64,000 bases of DNA from an uncultured Carboxylicivirga sp. (GTDB lineage Bacteria > Bacteroidota > Bacteroidia > Bacteroidales > Marinilabiliaceae): NCBI RefSeq assembly GCF_963674565.1, contig NZ_OY771430.1, forward strand, positions 5,518,001 to 5,582,000. The letters run 5' to 3'. Numbering within the stretch: the stretch's first letter is position 1; each line of letters starts with the position of its first letter. Shown here piece by piece: positions 34,565 to 44,400 of the stretch. A model generated the notes under the pieces. That model did no database searches, was not told the origin of the DNA, and worked only from the letters and a program-made list of their open reading frames with translations. The position numbers and the translations under genes are program-made.

Positions 34565-34738
34565 ATGAATATTATGAGACCAAAAATAGATGATGATAAG
34601 AAACGAAATGTGCAGTTAAAGGTGTATCTGACATTAGCTGAACGACAAAAATTGCAGGAAATGTTCTCAAAGGAAAGAATTAGTTGTTTAAGTGATTTTA
34701 TCAGGGAAAAAATATTTCGAAAACATCTGAGCAAGTAG
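34565..34738 (+). CDS. 57-residue ribbon-helix-helix / MobC-like protein
   Basis: Starts MNIMRPKIDDDKKRN, then VQLKVYLTLAERQKLQEMF...CLSDFIREKIF. This is the beta strand, helix A, helix B pattern of ribbon-helix-helix proteins, with the LSDFIREKIF helix seen in the N-terminal part of plasmid and transposon mobilisation proteins (MobC/MobA accessory type). It is shorter than typical MobC (about 100+ residues), so it is either a truncated remnant or a minimal DNA-binding protein. The palindrome 33 nt upstream could be its site. No relaxase gene follows. Confidence 0.6.
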   Translation: MNIMRPKIDDDKKRNVQLKVYLTLAERQKLQEMFSKERISCLSDFIREKIFRKHLSK

Positions 34739-35188
34739 ATTGAAGTAAGTAATTTTACACATTTTTCATGACGCTTAACTATGATTTTTAAAGTTAGGAA
34801 ATAGTGATAAACAGATAGTAAATAATATTCAGGTTTAAAATGAGGCGTTTCGAAAAAGGGATTTTATAGGCATGGATGATTATTCCAATAAATTACAAAT
34901 AATACAGTGTAATGTATTAATAATTAAATAGATAAGTTATTTATTAAAAATTTACATACCATCTAATATGTAGAATATTAGATGTATCTCACATATCTAT
35001 GCAAATAATCTGAAGTTGTGAAAATTAGGCTATATAAAATGTTTGAGGTTTAAGAATTAGGTAATTGATGTATATCATAAATGTTTAAAAGACATTAATG
35101 TGATGAAAACTTATTTTTATAGAATAAAAAAACATCATTTAAAATTTATATGGAAAATCGGTAGAGATCTTAACATAGGTCATAATAT
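34739..35188. other. A/T-rich spacer between mobile debris and the PUL
   Basis: About 450 bp, very A/T-rich, with no gene, clear promoter or repeat that I can support. It probably marks the junction between the integrase-linked segment and the polysaccharide locus. Confidence 0.5.
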
Positions 35189-36046
35189 TTATAACGAAAA
35201 ACCTAAGCTAATATGGATACCAATGGAAATTGGAGTCATCTTCTTAAAGTATGAAACGGTGTTTTCATTGTTGGTATATTCGCTAATTGCCATGCTGTTA
35301 TATGAAAAGCTTGTTGGATTATTTTCATTATAAACTATTATTCTCTTAAAATCGTCTTCTTTTAGGATGTTATTGATTCCATAATCAACAAATCCACCCA
35401 GATATAAATTAATAGCGTTAGATAAGTTCCACTTCATACCACATTCGTAATGTAGTATAAAAGCAGTATTTGTGCTAAGCTCGCCACTTGATGTATTGCC
35501 GTCAAACTCTCCAAATCCTCTAAAATTAATATCTGTATATTCAACATCTGTTTCAGGATAGTATCCCGAAGTTATAATATTACTATAGGTCGCTTTATAG
35601 TTGGATTGTAGAGGAATGCCAATTATTAATCCAAAATTGGTATAAAATCTGGCCATCCGTTCTGGGCTATATTGCAGAAGTAATGGTAGGTTTAAATATA
35701 GACCCGAGTGGTTTTCTTCAAGTAAATTAATTGTTAACCTCCATTCAAAGTTATTCTGATAATTATCATTGGTCATGTAGTTGTCTTTCAATTCATCAAT
35801 TCTGATTAGTGATTGATACTTTGTCAATTCAATGCCTGACTTAAGTGCCAGTGCAGGTATTATTTTATAGTTGTAACCCAAACCAATTGAAGTATTTAAT
35901 TTGGAAGACGTCTCTGCTGAATGATTAAGATTTATTCTGTAAGTTGAATAGCCAGGTCCCAGATGAAAGTTGATCTCATCCTTATTCTGAGACTTAATAT
36001 ACGTTGCTATGGCCAATGTAAATGCCAGTAGTAATATTCTTATCAT
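35189..36046 (-). CDS. Outer-membrane beta-barrel protein
   Basis: 285 residues. A signal peptide (MIRILLLAFTLAIATYIKSQ) is followed by alternating amphipathic strands and a terminal Leu after Phe (IGIHISLGFSL), typical of small barrels such as the PorT-like family (opening INFHLGPGYSTYRINL; LPLLLQYSPERMARFYTNFGLIIGIPL). It is the last gene of the leftward PUL operon, 38 nt after the first GH31. Function unknown; possibly a porin or assembly partner for the operon's surface enzymes. Confidence 0.75.
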   Translation of the reverse strand: MIRILLLAFTLAIATYIKSQNKDEINFHLGPGYSTYRINLNHSAETSSKLNTSIGLGYNYKIIPALALKSGIELTKYQSLIRIDELKDNYMTNDNYQNNFEWRLTINLLEENHSGLYLNLPLLLQYSPERMARFYTNFGLIIGIPLQSNYKATYSNIITSGYYPETDVEYTDINFRGFGEFDGNTSSGELSTNTAFILHYECGMKWNLSNAINLYLGGFVDYGINNILKEDDFKRIIVYNENNPTSFSYNSMAISEYTNNENTVSYFKKMTPISIGIHISLGFSL

Positions 36047-36084
36047 GTTCTTTTATTTATATTGGAGGGGTAGGTAATTTTGTT

Positions 36085-39000
36085 TTATTCGACAATAAGT
36101 TTCGTTGAATGAACCCCATCTTTTGATATGAAATGTATGAAATAGGCACCGGAATGATTGATTTTGATAGTTGAGAAATTATCAGCTAGGTCTTTACTAT
36201 ATAATAGGGAACCATTTATTGATGTTACTTCAAATCGAATGTCTTCTTGTAAACCTGATTCTAGATTAATGTTTATTGTTTGTCCAATTTTAGCAGGATT
36301 AGGGTAAATCAAAGGTGAGGTCATTTCTTCTAATTCCACTTGAGATGGACAGGTTTGAAATTTATCACCATTACTATCAACCAACTTAACCAGATAAACT
36401 GATTCGCTTTTTAATAAATCTGTCGAATTTCTTCCGGCAGAATAATACTGCTTGTTTTCACCAATATGCTTATTGTTTTCATACCATTCGAAATCAACAA
36501 ATTTATACCCACCATTATTGGATGGGTTATTGTTCACAGTAAGTGTATTATTCCACATTTGAGTGATGATATCGTTAAAAGCAAATGGTTTACTTAGTTT
36601 TAACCGATAAGATTTAGTGTTATTACCTGTTGGAGCATATATTGAGAAATCAAGAGTATTTAATCCTGCATTTTGTGGGATGTATTCAAAAGAAGTCTCC
36701 ATAGTCACTTCTTGATTATTAATGGGTATAATTTCAATATTAACAGAATTATCCGTATCACAATCAAGTAAATAAGAATCATCTAGTTGAGTCCATTTAT
36801 TTCCGTCGATATAAACAGAATACAGGTAGGAATCTGTGAATTCAGCGGAAATAGTTTCCTGAAAAAGGTCAACTTTAATAACGTAATGTCCTTGTTTAGC
36901 AGGATCGATAGCCCATTTATGGTCGCTAGCCAGATTCTGAAACAGATATTTTGATTCAAGTAGAGTTTCCTGTTGAGTTGCCGGGTGGAATGATACAGGA
37001 CCCCAATCGTTCTGACCTAGAAATTTGAATTGGTTACGGTCATCACCTGTAACAGCATATTGTAAGATACCGGAAAAGATAAATAAATTAGGATTATTCA
37101 GGTCTTTTTTTAGTCTGATGGCACGCCCGGAATCCCAGCCTACTTCAGTTGCTCCTCCTACAATAAATAAGTCAGCCCTTGCAGAAAATATTTCACTAAT
37201 TAATGTTGAAGCTCTGGTATTGACCTTTATTTTATAGTATTTATCAGGGATGGTTACATTCCATCCCTTGGCATTCTTATCATTTGTCTGTATCATTGAA
37301 TAACTACCTACCGCATTTGCATCCTGCTCAGCAGGGATGTAGTATTTGGTATCGGGTTGCACTGTAGGCGTATTCATAATTTTAAATTCACCTGTAAGCA
37401 ATTCACCATGATAGCGGAAGAAACCGGCATTTTGGGTAGGATCTTCAGTAAGTATGGCCGTTTGTCCGGGAATAGCAGAACCTGTAATCCACAGACTGGA
37501 GCCATCGGTATTGTAACCGATCTCTTCATTTGGTTCTGTTCCACCATAATCACTTGTGTTCTCTTTGTTATAACTATTGAGAATAAATTCCTTCCATTCG
37601 TTTATTTCTTTAACAGGTGCATTATCTGTTTCCAGCAAAAGATCAAAAGCGGCTTCAATGTTTTCATCTATCCAATGTAACTCATCCAGTGTTTTGTCAG
37701 GGTTTTCAGCAATACGTTGGTGAGTTGCAGCCAGCATGCCAAATACTTCCGGCATTTTATCACCTAATTTACTCTGCAATGAATCGTTACATTGAATGAG
37801 TCTTTTTATTTGCCCTTGCTTTCCGGCAATCAGATCAACGATGGTAGCCTGTTGCTGGTTGAAATCTACTTTTATATCAATTTGAGAGTTGCAGCTGATG
37901 GAAGGAGTATGAATGGTAATGGCCAGTAACTTACTGTCGTACGACCAGCATCCTTCTTTTGGCTGTTGAGAGTAAGGATATTGTTTGCCATTTACTGTTA
38001 CTTTTTGTGCAGGAAGTTTCGATAATAGTTTTAACTGATAGTATCTGGCTTCGGGCATACCTGTGAATGCTCCTTCGCGTGGATTGATAACATAACTACC
38101 TTGTGATGAATTAGTCTGTTGTGTTATTAAGGTTGTTGTATATTCTCCTTGTTGGTACTCCTGATTATCTCCATCGTCTTCATACAATGAGAAGGATCCG
38201 TTTTCGCCGGGGATAAACTGAATAATTAAGGTATCTGATCTTTCTTTAAGGTGTTTAATATCGGGGTACATCGGAATAACAGCGCCTTCTTTATAAAAGA
38301 ACGGAATCTCATCCTGAGCATAGCTTCTGTAATATTTTTGATTTCCTTCCAGAATAGCTCCTGTTTCACCTTCGATCCATTTTCCTTCAGGAAGCCAAAA
38401 ATGCTTGGAGGCTGTTCCAATGGTATAATCCGAAGCTTCAACAACGGGCGAAACCATTATTTCATTACCAAACATATACGATGTTTCCTGCTTGTAAGCT
38501 TCGTTTTCTTCCGGAGAATCGTAATATAGCGGACGACATAGTGAAAGTCCGGTATCATAGGCTTCTCTGGAATAAGTGTAAATGTATGGAATCATGGCGT
38601 ATCGGAACTTAACCGCCTCTTTCATCAGCTTAAAATTGGGGTATTTCCAAATTCTTCTCTCAATATTAGGTGCATTGGTCGCATGAGTTCTGGTGATGGG
38701 CGAAAAAATACCAAACTGTATCCATCGTAAGTATAATTCAGGATTATTTTCCCCTGATTGGTTATGGCCTCCCAAATCATGGCTCCAGTAACCATAAGCC
38801 ACGTTGGAGGCAGTTGAGTTATAATAGATTTGAAAAGCCAGCGTTGGAAAATTAGGGTATGTATCTCCAGAGAAACCAATCTGGTACCGATGATTACCTA
38901 ATCCACCCCAACGGTGAAAAATCATGGGTCTGCGATCAGGTCTGTTTACCTTCATATCGTTATAGAAAACGTGGTTTAACCAAAAAGTGTTACCCAGATC

Positions 39001-40173
39001 TTTAACTCCAGGGGTTAGTAACCACTGTTGCCAGTCGAGCCACCAGAAGTCAACACCTCTGTTTTCGTGAGGACGAATGATGTTTTTAAAGAATGCCTGA
39101 TAAAAACTCTCGTTTTCGATATTCCATCTAATAGTTTGGTTTTTCGGCAGATTGAGATCATCAGCCAACGAACCGAAGTTTTCTTCATCTGGAGCAATAC
39201 CATCTGCGGGATGCAAGTTGAGTGTTACCTTCAGGTTTTGATCGTGTAACCAGTCAAGAAAACCTTGCGGATCGGGAAACAGACTTTTATTCCATGTCCA
39301 TCCGGTCCATCCTCCGCGGCCACCATCATCAGGATGCCCTGCATAGTGCCAGTCCATATCCACCACCATCACATCCAGAGGAATATCGTTCTGATGAATA
39401 TCGTTTACAATATTTTTGAAGTCACCTTCACTGTAGCGTTCATATTTAGAGTACCAGTAGCCAAAAGAGTAGAGGGGTGGCATTGGCATTTTTCCGGCTA
39501 TTTTAGTATAATCGGCAAGTGCTTTTTTATAGTCATGACCATATCCCATGAAATACCAGTCAATAAGGTTGTCATCCGATCGTTCAGAAACCCAGTCGAA
39601 TTGCCCGTTTTTCTTTTCTAGCAAAAGACTTTTGCTGGTATCGCCATTGGGTTTGGCTTCATCGATAAGTACCCATCCTGAGCGTGAAAGCAATCCTTCT
39701 TCCATAGCCCCTCTGAGGTTATCGCCATTTGAATGGTCAAGAGTTCTGGAGGTACCTTTTAAATTTAAAGGATCTTTTTTGCCCGGATACCAAATAGTAG
39801 CAGAGCCATTCATATCGAATGATATACTCAGGTTGTCGCCACTAGCAGGATTTGTAAGAGGGTAGGAGCCTGTTTTGTATTTTAATTCCAGTTTATCTGT
39901 TTTGATAAACAAGTACCCATTTTTTATTTCAGAAGTATATTGTGGAACAGGCAAATTCCGGTTCACCACAACAAAAGAAGCCCTGTCTTCGAATTGTTGG
40001 GTGTCGCTCCATTCTATCCTGATAATTTCAGGAGTGAGAATAGAGAATCTCATGTTACCGGAGGTAACGATTGCTTGCTCATTAGCTATCGGGTTTGTTT
40101 GTCCTCTAAGTTGAATTGTAAAACTTAGGGCAATCAGTAAAAAAAACAGGTATCTTTCTTTTTTTAATGCCAT
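36085..40173 (-). CDS. GH31 glycosidase with SusE/F-type domains and T9SS tag (copy A)
   Basis: 1362 residues from ATG 40173 (ATG 40176 adjacent). Order: signal peptide (to about 25); GH31 N-terminal beta domain; catalytic barrel with nucleophile Asp380 in VDFWWLDWQQW and acid/base candidate Asp437 in GFSGDTYPNF; DUF5110-like domain (GENGSFSLYEDDGDNQ); a helical segment (about 780-870); two SusE/F-type Ig-like modules (LWITGSAIPGQTAIL..., LFIVGGATEVGWDSGRAIRL...); further Ig-like domains; and a T9SS type A sorting domain (YPNPAKIGQTINI...KLIVE). So it is secreted through T9SS and anchored at the surface. Substrate: an alpha-linked glycan, not resolvable further. Copy B lies 4,614 bp away. Confidence 0.93.
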   Translation of the reverse strand: MALKKERYLFFLLIALSFTIQLRGQTNPIANEQAIVTSGNMRFSILTPEIIRIEWSDTQQFEDRASFVVVNRNLPVPQYTSEIKNGYLFIKTDKLELKYKTGSYPLTNPASGDNLSISFDMNGSATIWYPGKKDPLNLKGTSRTLDHSNGDNLRGAMEEGLLSRSGWVLIDEAKPNGDTSKSLLLEKKNGQFDWVSERSDDNLIDWYFMGYGHDYKKALADYTKIAGKMPMPPLYSFGYWYSKYERYSEGDFKNIVNDIHQNDIPLDVMVVDMDWHYAGHPDDGGRGGWTGWTWNKSLFPDPQGFLDWLHDQNLKVTLNLHPADGIAPDEENFGSLADDLNLPKNQTIRWNIENESFYQAFFKNIIRPHENRGVDFWWLDWQQWLLTPGVKDLGNTFWLNHVFYNDMKVNRPDRRPMIFHRWGGLGNHRYQIGFSGDTYPNFPTLAFQIYYNSTASNVAYGYWSHDLGGHNQSGENNPELYLRWIQFGIFSPITRTHATNAPNIERRIWKYPNFKLMKEAVKFRYAMIPYIYTYSREAYDTGLSLCRPLYYDSPEENEAYKQETSYMFGNEIMVSPVVEASDYTIGTASKHFWLPEGKWIEGETGAILEGNQKYYRSYAQDEIPFFYKEGAVIPMYPDIKHLKERSDTLIIQFIPGENGSFSLYEDDGDNQEYQQGEYTTTLITQQTNSSQGSYVINPREGAFTGMPEARYYQLKLLSKLPAQKVTVNGKQYPYSQQPKEGCWSYDSKLLAITIHTPSISCNSQIDIKVDFNQQQATIVDLIAGKQGQIKRLIQCNDSLQSKLGDKMPEVFGMLAATHQRIAENPDKTLDELHWIDENIEAAFDLLLETDNAPVKEINEWKEFILNSYNKENTSDYGGTEPNEEIGYNTDGSSLWITGSAIPGQTAILTEDPTQNAGFFRYHGELLTGEFKIMNTPTVQPDTKYYIPAEQDANAVGSYSMIQTNDKNAKGWNVTIPDKYYKIKVNTRASTLISEIFSARADLFIVGGATEVGWDSGRAIRLKKDLNNPNLFIFSGILQYAVTGDDRNQFKFLGQNDWGPVSFHPATQQETLLESKYLFQNLASDHKWAIDPAKQGHYVIKVDLFQETISAEFTDSYLYSVYIDGNKWTQLDDSYLLDCDTDNSVNIEIIPINNQEVTMETSFEYIPQNAGLNTLDFSIYAPTGNNTKSYRLKLSKPFAFNDIITQMWNNTLTVNNNPSNNGGYKFVDFEWYENNKHIGENKQYYSAGRNSTDLLKSESVYLVKLVDSNGDKFQTCPSQVELEEMTSPLIYPNPAKIGQTININLESGLQEDIRFEVTSINGSLLYSKDLADNFSTIKINHSGAYFIHFISKDGVHSTKLIVE

Positions 40174-40319
40174 CATTCACGGATTTAATCTAATTGAAAA
40201 TAGCTAGGTCATTAAGGTTATTCTCAAAAAGCAAAGAGGGTAGATTTACCCCTTTGCTTTTATTTTTATGCATTTGTAAAGGTCGGGAAGTTGAATATTT
40301 GATTCAACCATTACAACCG

Positions 40320-41414
40320 TTAATGGGCATCATCATACGTAGGACCATTTACGGTTAGAATGCCTTTGTTATCAATTTTTAATTCATCGATAAAAACAAT
40401 GCGTTGATGCCCAGTATCTTTTGTGCGGGCATGGTATACACAAACTCTTTTGTTATCGGGGAGAGTAAGTACCATATTGTGACCGGTTCCTGTAACGATA
40501 CCCCCTTTATCTGTGTTCTTTTGCAGTACAGGATTGTTTGTGGCCTTTTCGAACGGACCCAGCGGATGATTCCCGGTAGCATATCCTACGGCATAATCTT
40601 TTCCTCCAAAATAGTTAGCAGAATACATTAAATAAAGTCTTCCGTTTTCTTTAAATATAAAGGAACCTTCACTCCATCTTCTATTAATCTCATGATTGGT
40701 GACAGACCGGCTTTCCCATTCAAACTGAGGATCTTCTTTTTTTACCGGAGGACGAAGTAATAGTTGAGGTTCTCCAACAACACCTGAATAGTCAGCTTTA
40801 ATTTCCACGCCATAAATCCAACTTTCTTCAATTTCATTATACCAACCTTTTTCTTTTGCCCACTCCGATAAATCGCTTTCAACCGGGTTTTTATAGCAAC
40901 ATCTGGAATAATACAGATAAATCTTATTTTGCTCATCATCAAAAAAGAGGTTAGCGTCGATTATAGGATATCCGGGGTCGAAAACAGGACGGTTATAGAG
41001 GTTTTTAAAGGGGCCAACCGGACTATCTGAGATAGCTACTCCAATGCGGAAGTTTTCACCCTCATTGGTTGGGTTATATTTCCAGTTAGAACTGTACCAT
41101 AAGTAATATTTGCCATCTTTCTCATAAACTTCAGGAGCCCAAAAACAATCTATACCCCATGTATTGGCATCATTGGTGTCTAATATCACACCTCTATCTT
41201 TCCAATTAACCAAGTCAGTTGAAGAATAGGCTTTAAAACCATTTAAGTTTTCTGAAGTGCCATACATATAGTATTTTCCATCAGATCCCAATAATATAAA
41301 TGGATCACCTAATGGTATTGAAATAGGATTTGTAAGCTGATAACCAGATGACTTTTGATTCTCACAGGAAGCAAAAAGTGTTAGTGCCAGCGTCAATAAT
41401 AGTATATTTTTCAT
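40320..41414 (-). CDS. GH43-type glycosidase lipoprotein (between the GH31 copies)
   Basis: 364 residues from ATG 41414; upstream in-frame codons overlap the end of copy B and have no signal sequence. The lipoprotein signal is MKNILLLTLALTLFASC. Five-bladed propeller motifs of clan GH-F: GDPFILLGSDGKYYMYGTS (base Asp in GDPF), CFWAPEVYEKDGKYYLWYS, DANLFFDDEQNKIYLYYS (middle Asp in IDANLF), and WSEGSFIFKENGRLYLMYSAN (acid Glu in SEGSF). Likely an arabinofuranosidase or xylosidase-like activity on side chains; the subfamily cannot be fixed from sequence alone. Second gene of the leftward operon. Confidence 0.87.
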   Translation of the reverse strand: MKNILLLTLALTLFASCENQKSSGYQLTNPISIPLGDPFILLGSDGKYYMYGTSENLNGFKAYSSTDLVNWKDRGVILDTNDANTWGIDCFWAPEVYEKDGKYYLWYSSNWKYNPTNEGENFRIGVAISDSPVGPFKNLYNRPVFDPGYPIIDANLFFDDEQNKIYLYYSRCCYKNPVESDLSEWAKEKGWYNEIEESWIYGVEIKADYSGVVGEPQLLLRPPVKKEDPQFEWESRSVTNHEINRRWSEGSFIFKENGRLYLMYSANYFGGKDYAVGYATGNHPLGPFEKATNNPVLQKNTDKGGIVTGTGHNMVLTLPDNKRVCVYHARTKDTGHQRIVFIDELKIDNKGILTVNGPTYDDAH

Positions 41415-41430
41415 AAGAATATAATATGAA

Positions 41431-44400
41431 TTATTTAGAGTATTGACCTTTGAACTCAGAGGAGATTGTTTCCTGGAATAGGTCAACTTTAATAACGTAG
41501 TGTCCTTGTTTAGCAGGATCTATGGCCCATTTATGATCGCCAGGCAGATTCTGAAACAGATATTTTGATTGGAGTAATGGTTCCTGTTGCGTAGCTGGAT
41601 GGAATGCCACAGGACCCCAGTTGGTCTGACCTAATAATTTGAATTGGTTACGGTCATCACCGGTAACTGCATTTTGTAAGGTGCCGGAAAAGATAAACAG
41701 ATTAGGATTATTCAGGTCTTTTTTTAGTCTGATGGCACGCCCGGAATCCCAGCCTGCTTCTGTTGCTCCACCTATAATATACAAATCAGCCTTGGCAGAA
41801 AATAGATCACTGCTTAAAGTTTCTGCTTTGGTATTAACCTTGATTTTATAGTATTTATCAGGGATGGTAACTTTCCATCCCTGAGCATTTGTATCATTTG
41901 TTAATTTCATTGAATAACTGCCTACTGCATTGACTTCCTGCTCAGCAGGGATGTAGTATTTGGTATTGGGCTGCACTGTTGGCGTATTCATGATTTTAAA
42001 TTCACCTGTAAGCAATTCACCATGGTAACGAAAGAATCCTGCTGTTAGAGTAGGGTCTTCAGTTAGTATGGCCGTTTGTCCGGGAATCGCAGAACCGGTA
42101 ATCCATAAACTGGAGCCATCGGTATTGTAACCGATTTCTTCATTTGGTTCTGTTACGCCATAATCGCTTGTATTCTCTTTGTTAAAACTATTGATAATAA
42201 ATTTCTTCCATTCATTTATTTCTTTAACAGGAGCATTGTCTGTTTCCAGCAAAAGATCAAAAGCTTTTTCAATGTTTTCATCTATCCACTGCAACTCATC
42301 CAGTGTTTTGTCTGGTTTTTCAGCAATACGTTGTTGAGCTGCAGCCAGCATGCCGAATACTTCCGGCATTTTATCACCTAATTTATTCTGTAATGAATCA
42401 TTACATTGAATGAGTCTTTTTATTTGCCCTTGCTTTCCGGCAATCAGTTTTTCGCTGGCAGCTTGCTTACGGTCATATTTTACTTTGATTTTAATTTGTG
42501 AACTGCAGCTGATGGAAGGAGTGTGAATGGTAATGGCCAACAGTTTACTGTCGTACGACCAACATCCTTCTTTGGGGTTTTGTGAGTAAGGATATTGTTT
42601 GCCATTTACAGTTACTTTTTGTGCAGGAAGTTTCGATAACAGCTTTAACTGATAGTATCTGGCTTCGGGCATACCTGTGAATGCTCCTTCGCGTGGATTG
42701 ATAACATAACTACCTTGTGATGAATTAGTCTGTTGTGTTATTAAGGTTGTTGTATATTCACCCTGTTGGTACTGTTGATTATCTCCATCGTCCTCGTACA
42801 GTGAGAAGGATCCGTTTTCGCCGGGGATAAACTGAATAATTAAGGATTCTGGTCTTTCCTTAAGGTGGTTAATGTCAGGGTACATCGGAATAACAGCGCC
42901 TTCTTTATAAAAGAACGGAATCTCATCCTGAGCATAACTTCGAAGGTGTTTTTGATTACCGTTCAGAATAGCTCCTGTTTCACCTTCGATCCATTTTCCT
43001 TCAGGAAGCCAAAAATGCTTGGAGGCTGTTCCAATGGTATAATCCGAAGCTTCAACAACGGGCGAAACCATTATTTCATTACCAAACATATACGATGTTT
43101 CCTGCTTGTAAGCTTCGTTTTCTTCCGGAGAATCGTAATATAGCGGTCGGCATAGTGAAAGTCCCGTATCATATGCTTCTCTGGAATAAGTGTAAATGTA
43201 TGGAATCATGGCGTAGCGGAACTTAACCGCCTCTTTCATTAATTCAAAATTTGGATATTTCCAGATTCTCCTCTCAATGTGAGGAGCATTGGTCGCATGA
43301 GTTCTGGTGATGGGCGAGAAAATACCAAATTGTATCCAACGTAAGTATAATTCAGGATTGTTTTCTCCGGCCTGGTTGTGTCCTCCAAGGTCATGGCTCC
43401 AGTAACCATAAGCCACGTTAGAGGCAGTTGAGTTATAATAAATTTGAAAAGCCAGGGTTGGGAAATTGGCCCATGTATCTCCTGAGAAACCTATCTGGTA
43501 CCGATGATTACCTAATCCACCCCAACGGTGAAAAATCATGGGTCTGCGATCAGGCCTGTTAACCTTCATGTCGTTATAGAAAACATGGTTTAACCAAAAA
43601 GTGTTACCCAGATCCTTAACCCCAGGGGTTAGTAACCACTGTTGCCAGTCGAGCCACCAAAAGTCAACTCCTCTGTTTTCGTGAGGACGAATAATATTTT
43701 TAAAAAATGCCTGATAAAAGGTTTCATTTTCGATATCCCATTTAACTGTTTCGTTTTTTGGAAGATTTAGTTCGTCAGCCAGTGGTTCGAAGTTTTCTTC
43801 ATCAAGAGCAACACCATCAGCCGGATGGAGATTGAGTGTTACCTTCAGGTTTTTATCATGCAACCAGTCAAGAAACTCTTGCGAATCAGGGAACAGGCTT
43901 TTATTCCATGTCCATCCGGTCCATCCTCCACGGCCACCATCATCAGGATGACCTGCATAGTGCCAGTCCATATCTACTACCATCACATCCATTGGGATAT
44001 CGTTTTGATGGATCTCATTTACAATATTCTTGAAGTCACCTTCGCTGTATCGCTCATACTTAGAGTACCAGTAGCCTAACGAATAGAGCGGAGGCATCGG
44101 CATTTTTCCGGCTATTTTAGTGTAATCGGCAAGTGCTTTTTTATAGTCATGACCATAGCCCATGAAATACCAGTCAATGGCTGTGTAATCAGTTCGTTCA
44201 GAAACCCAGTCGAATTGACCGTTTTTCTTTTCCAGCAAAAGACTTTTGCTGGTATCGCCATTGGGTTTGGCTTCATCGATAAGCACCCATCCGGAACGAG
44301 AAAGTAATCCTTCTTCCATTACGCCTCTCATATTATCACCATTTGAATGGTCAAGGGTACGAGAGGTTCCTTTTAGGTTTAAATAATCTTTTTTGCCAGG

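Noticed and set aside
35100..35333. 77-codon rightward frame
   Set aside because: It overlaps the end of the beta-barrel gene on the opposite strand, and its composition is that of a shadow frame.
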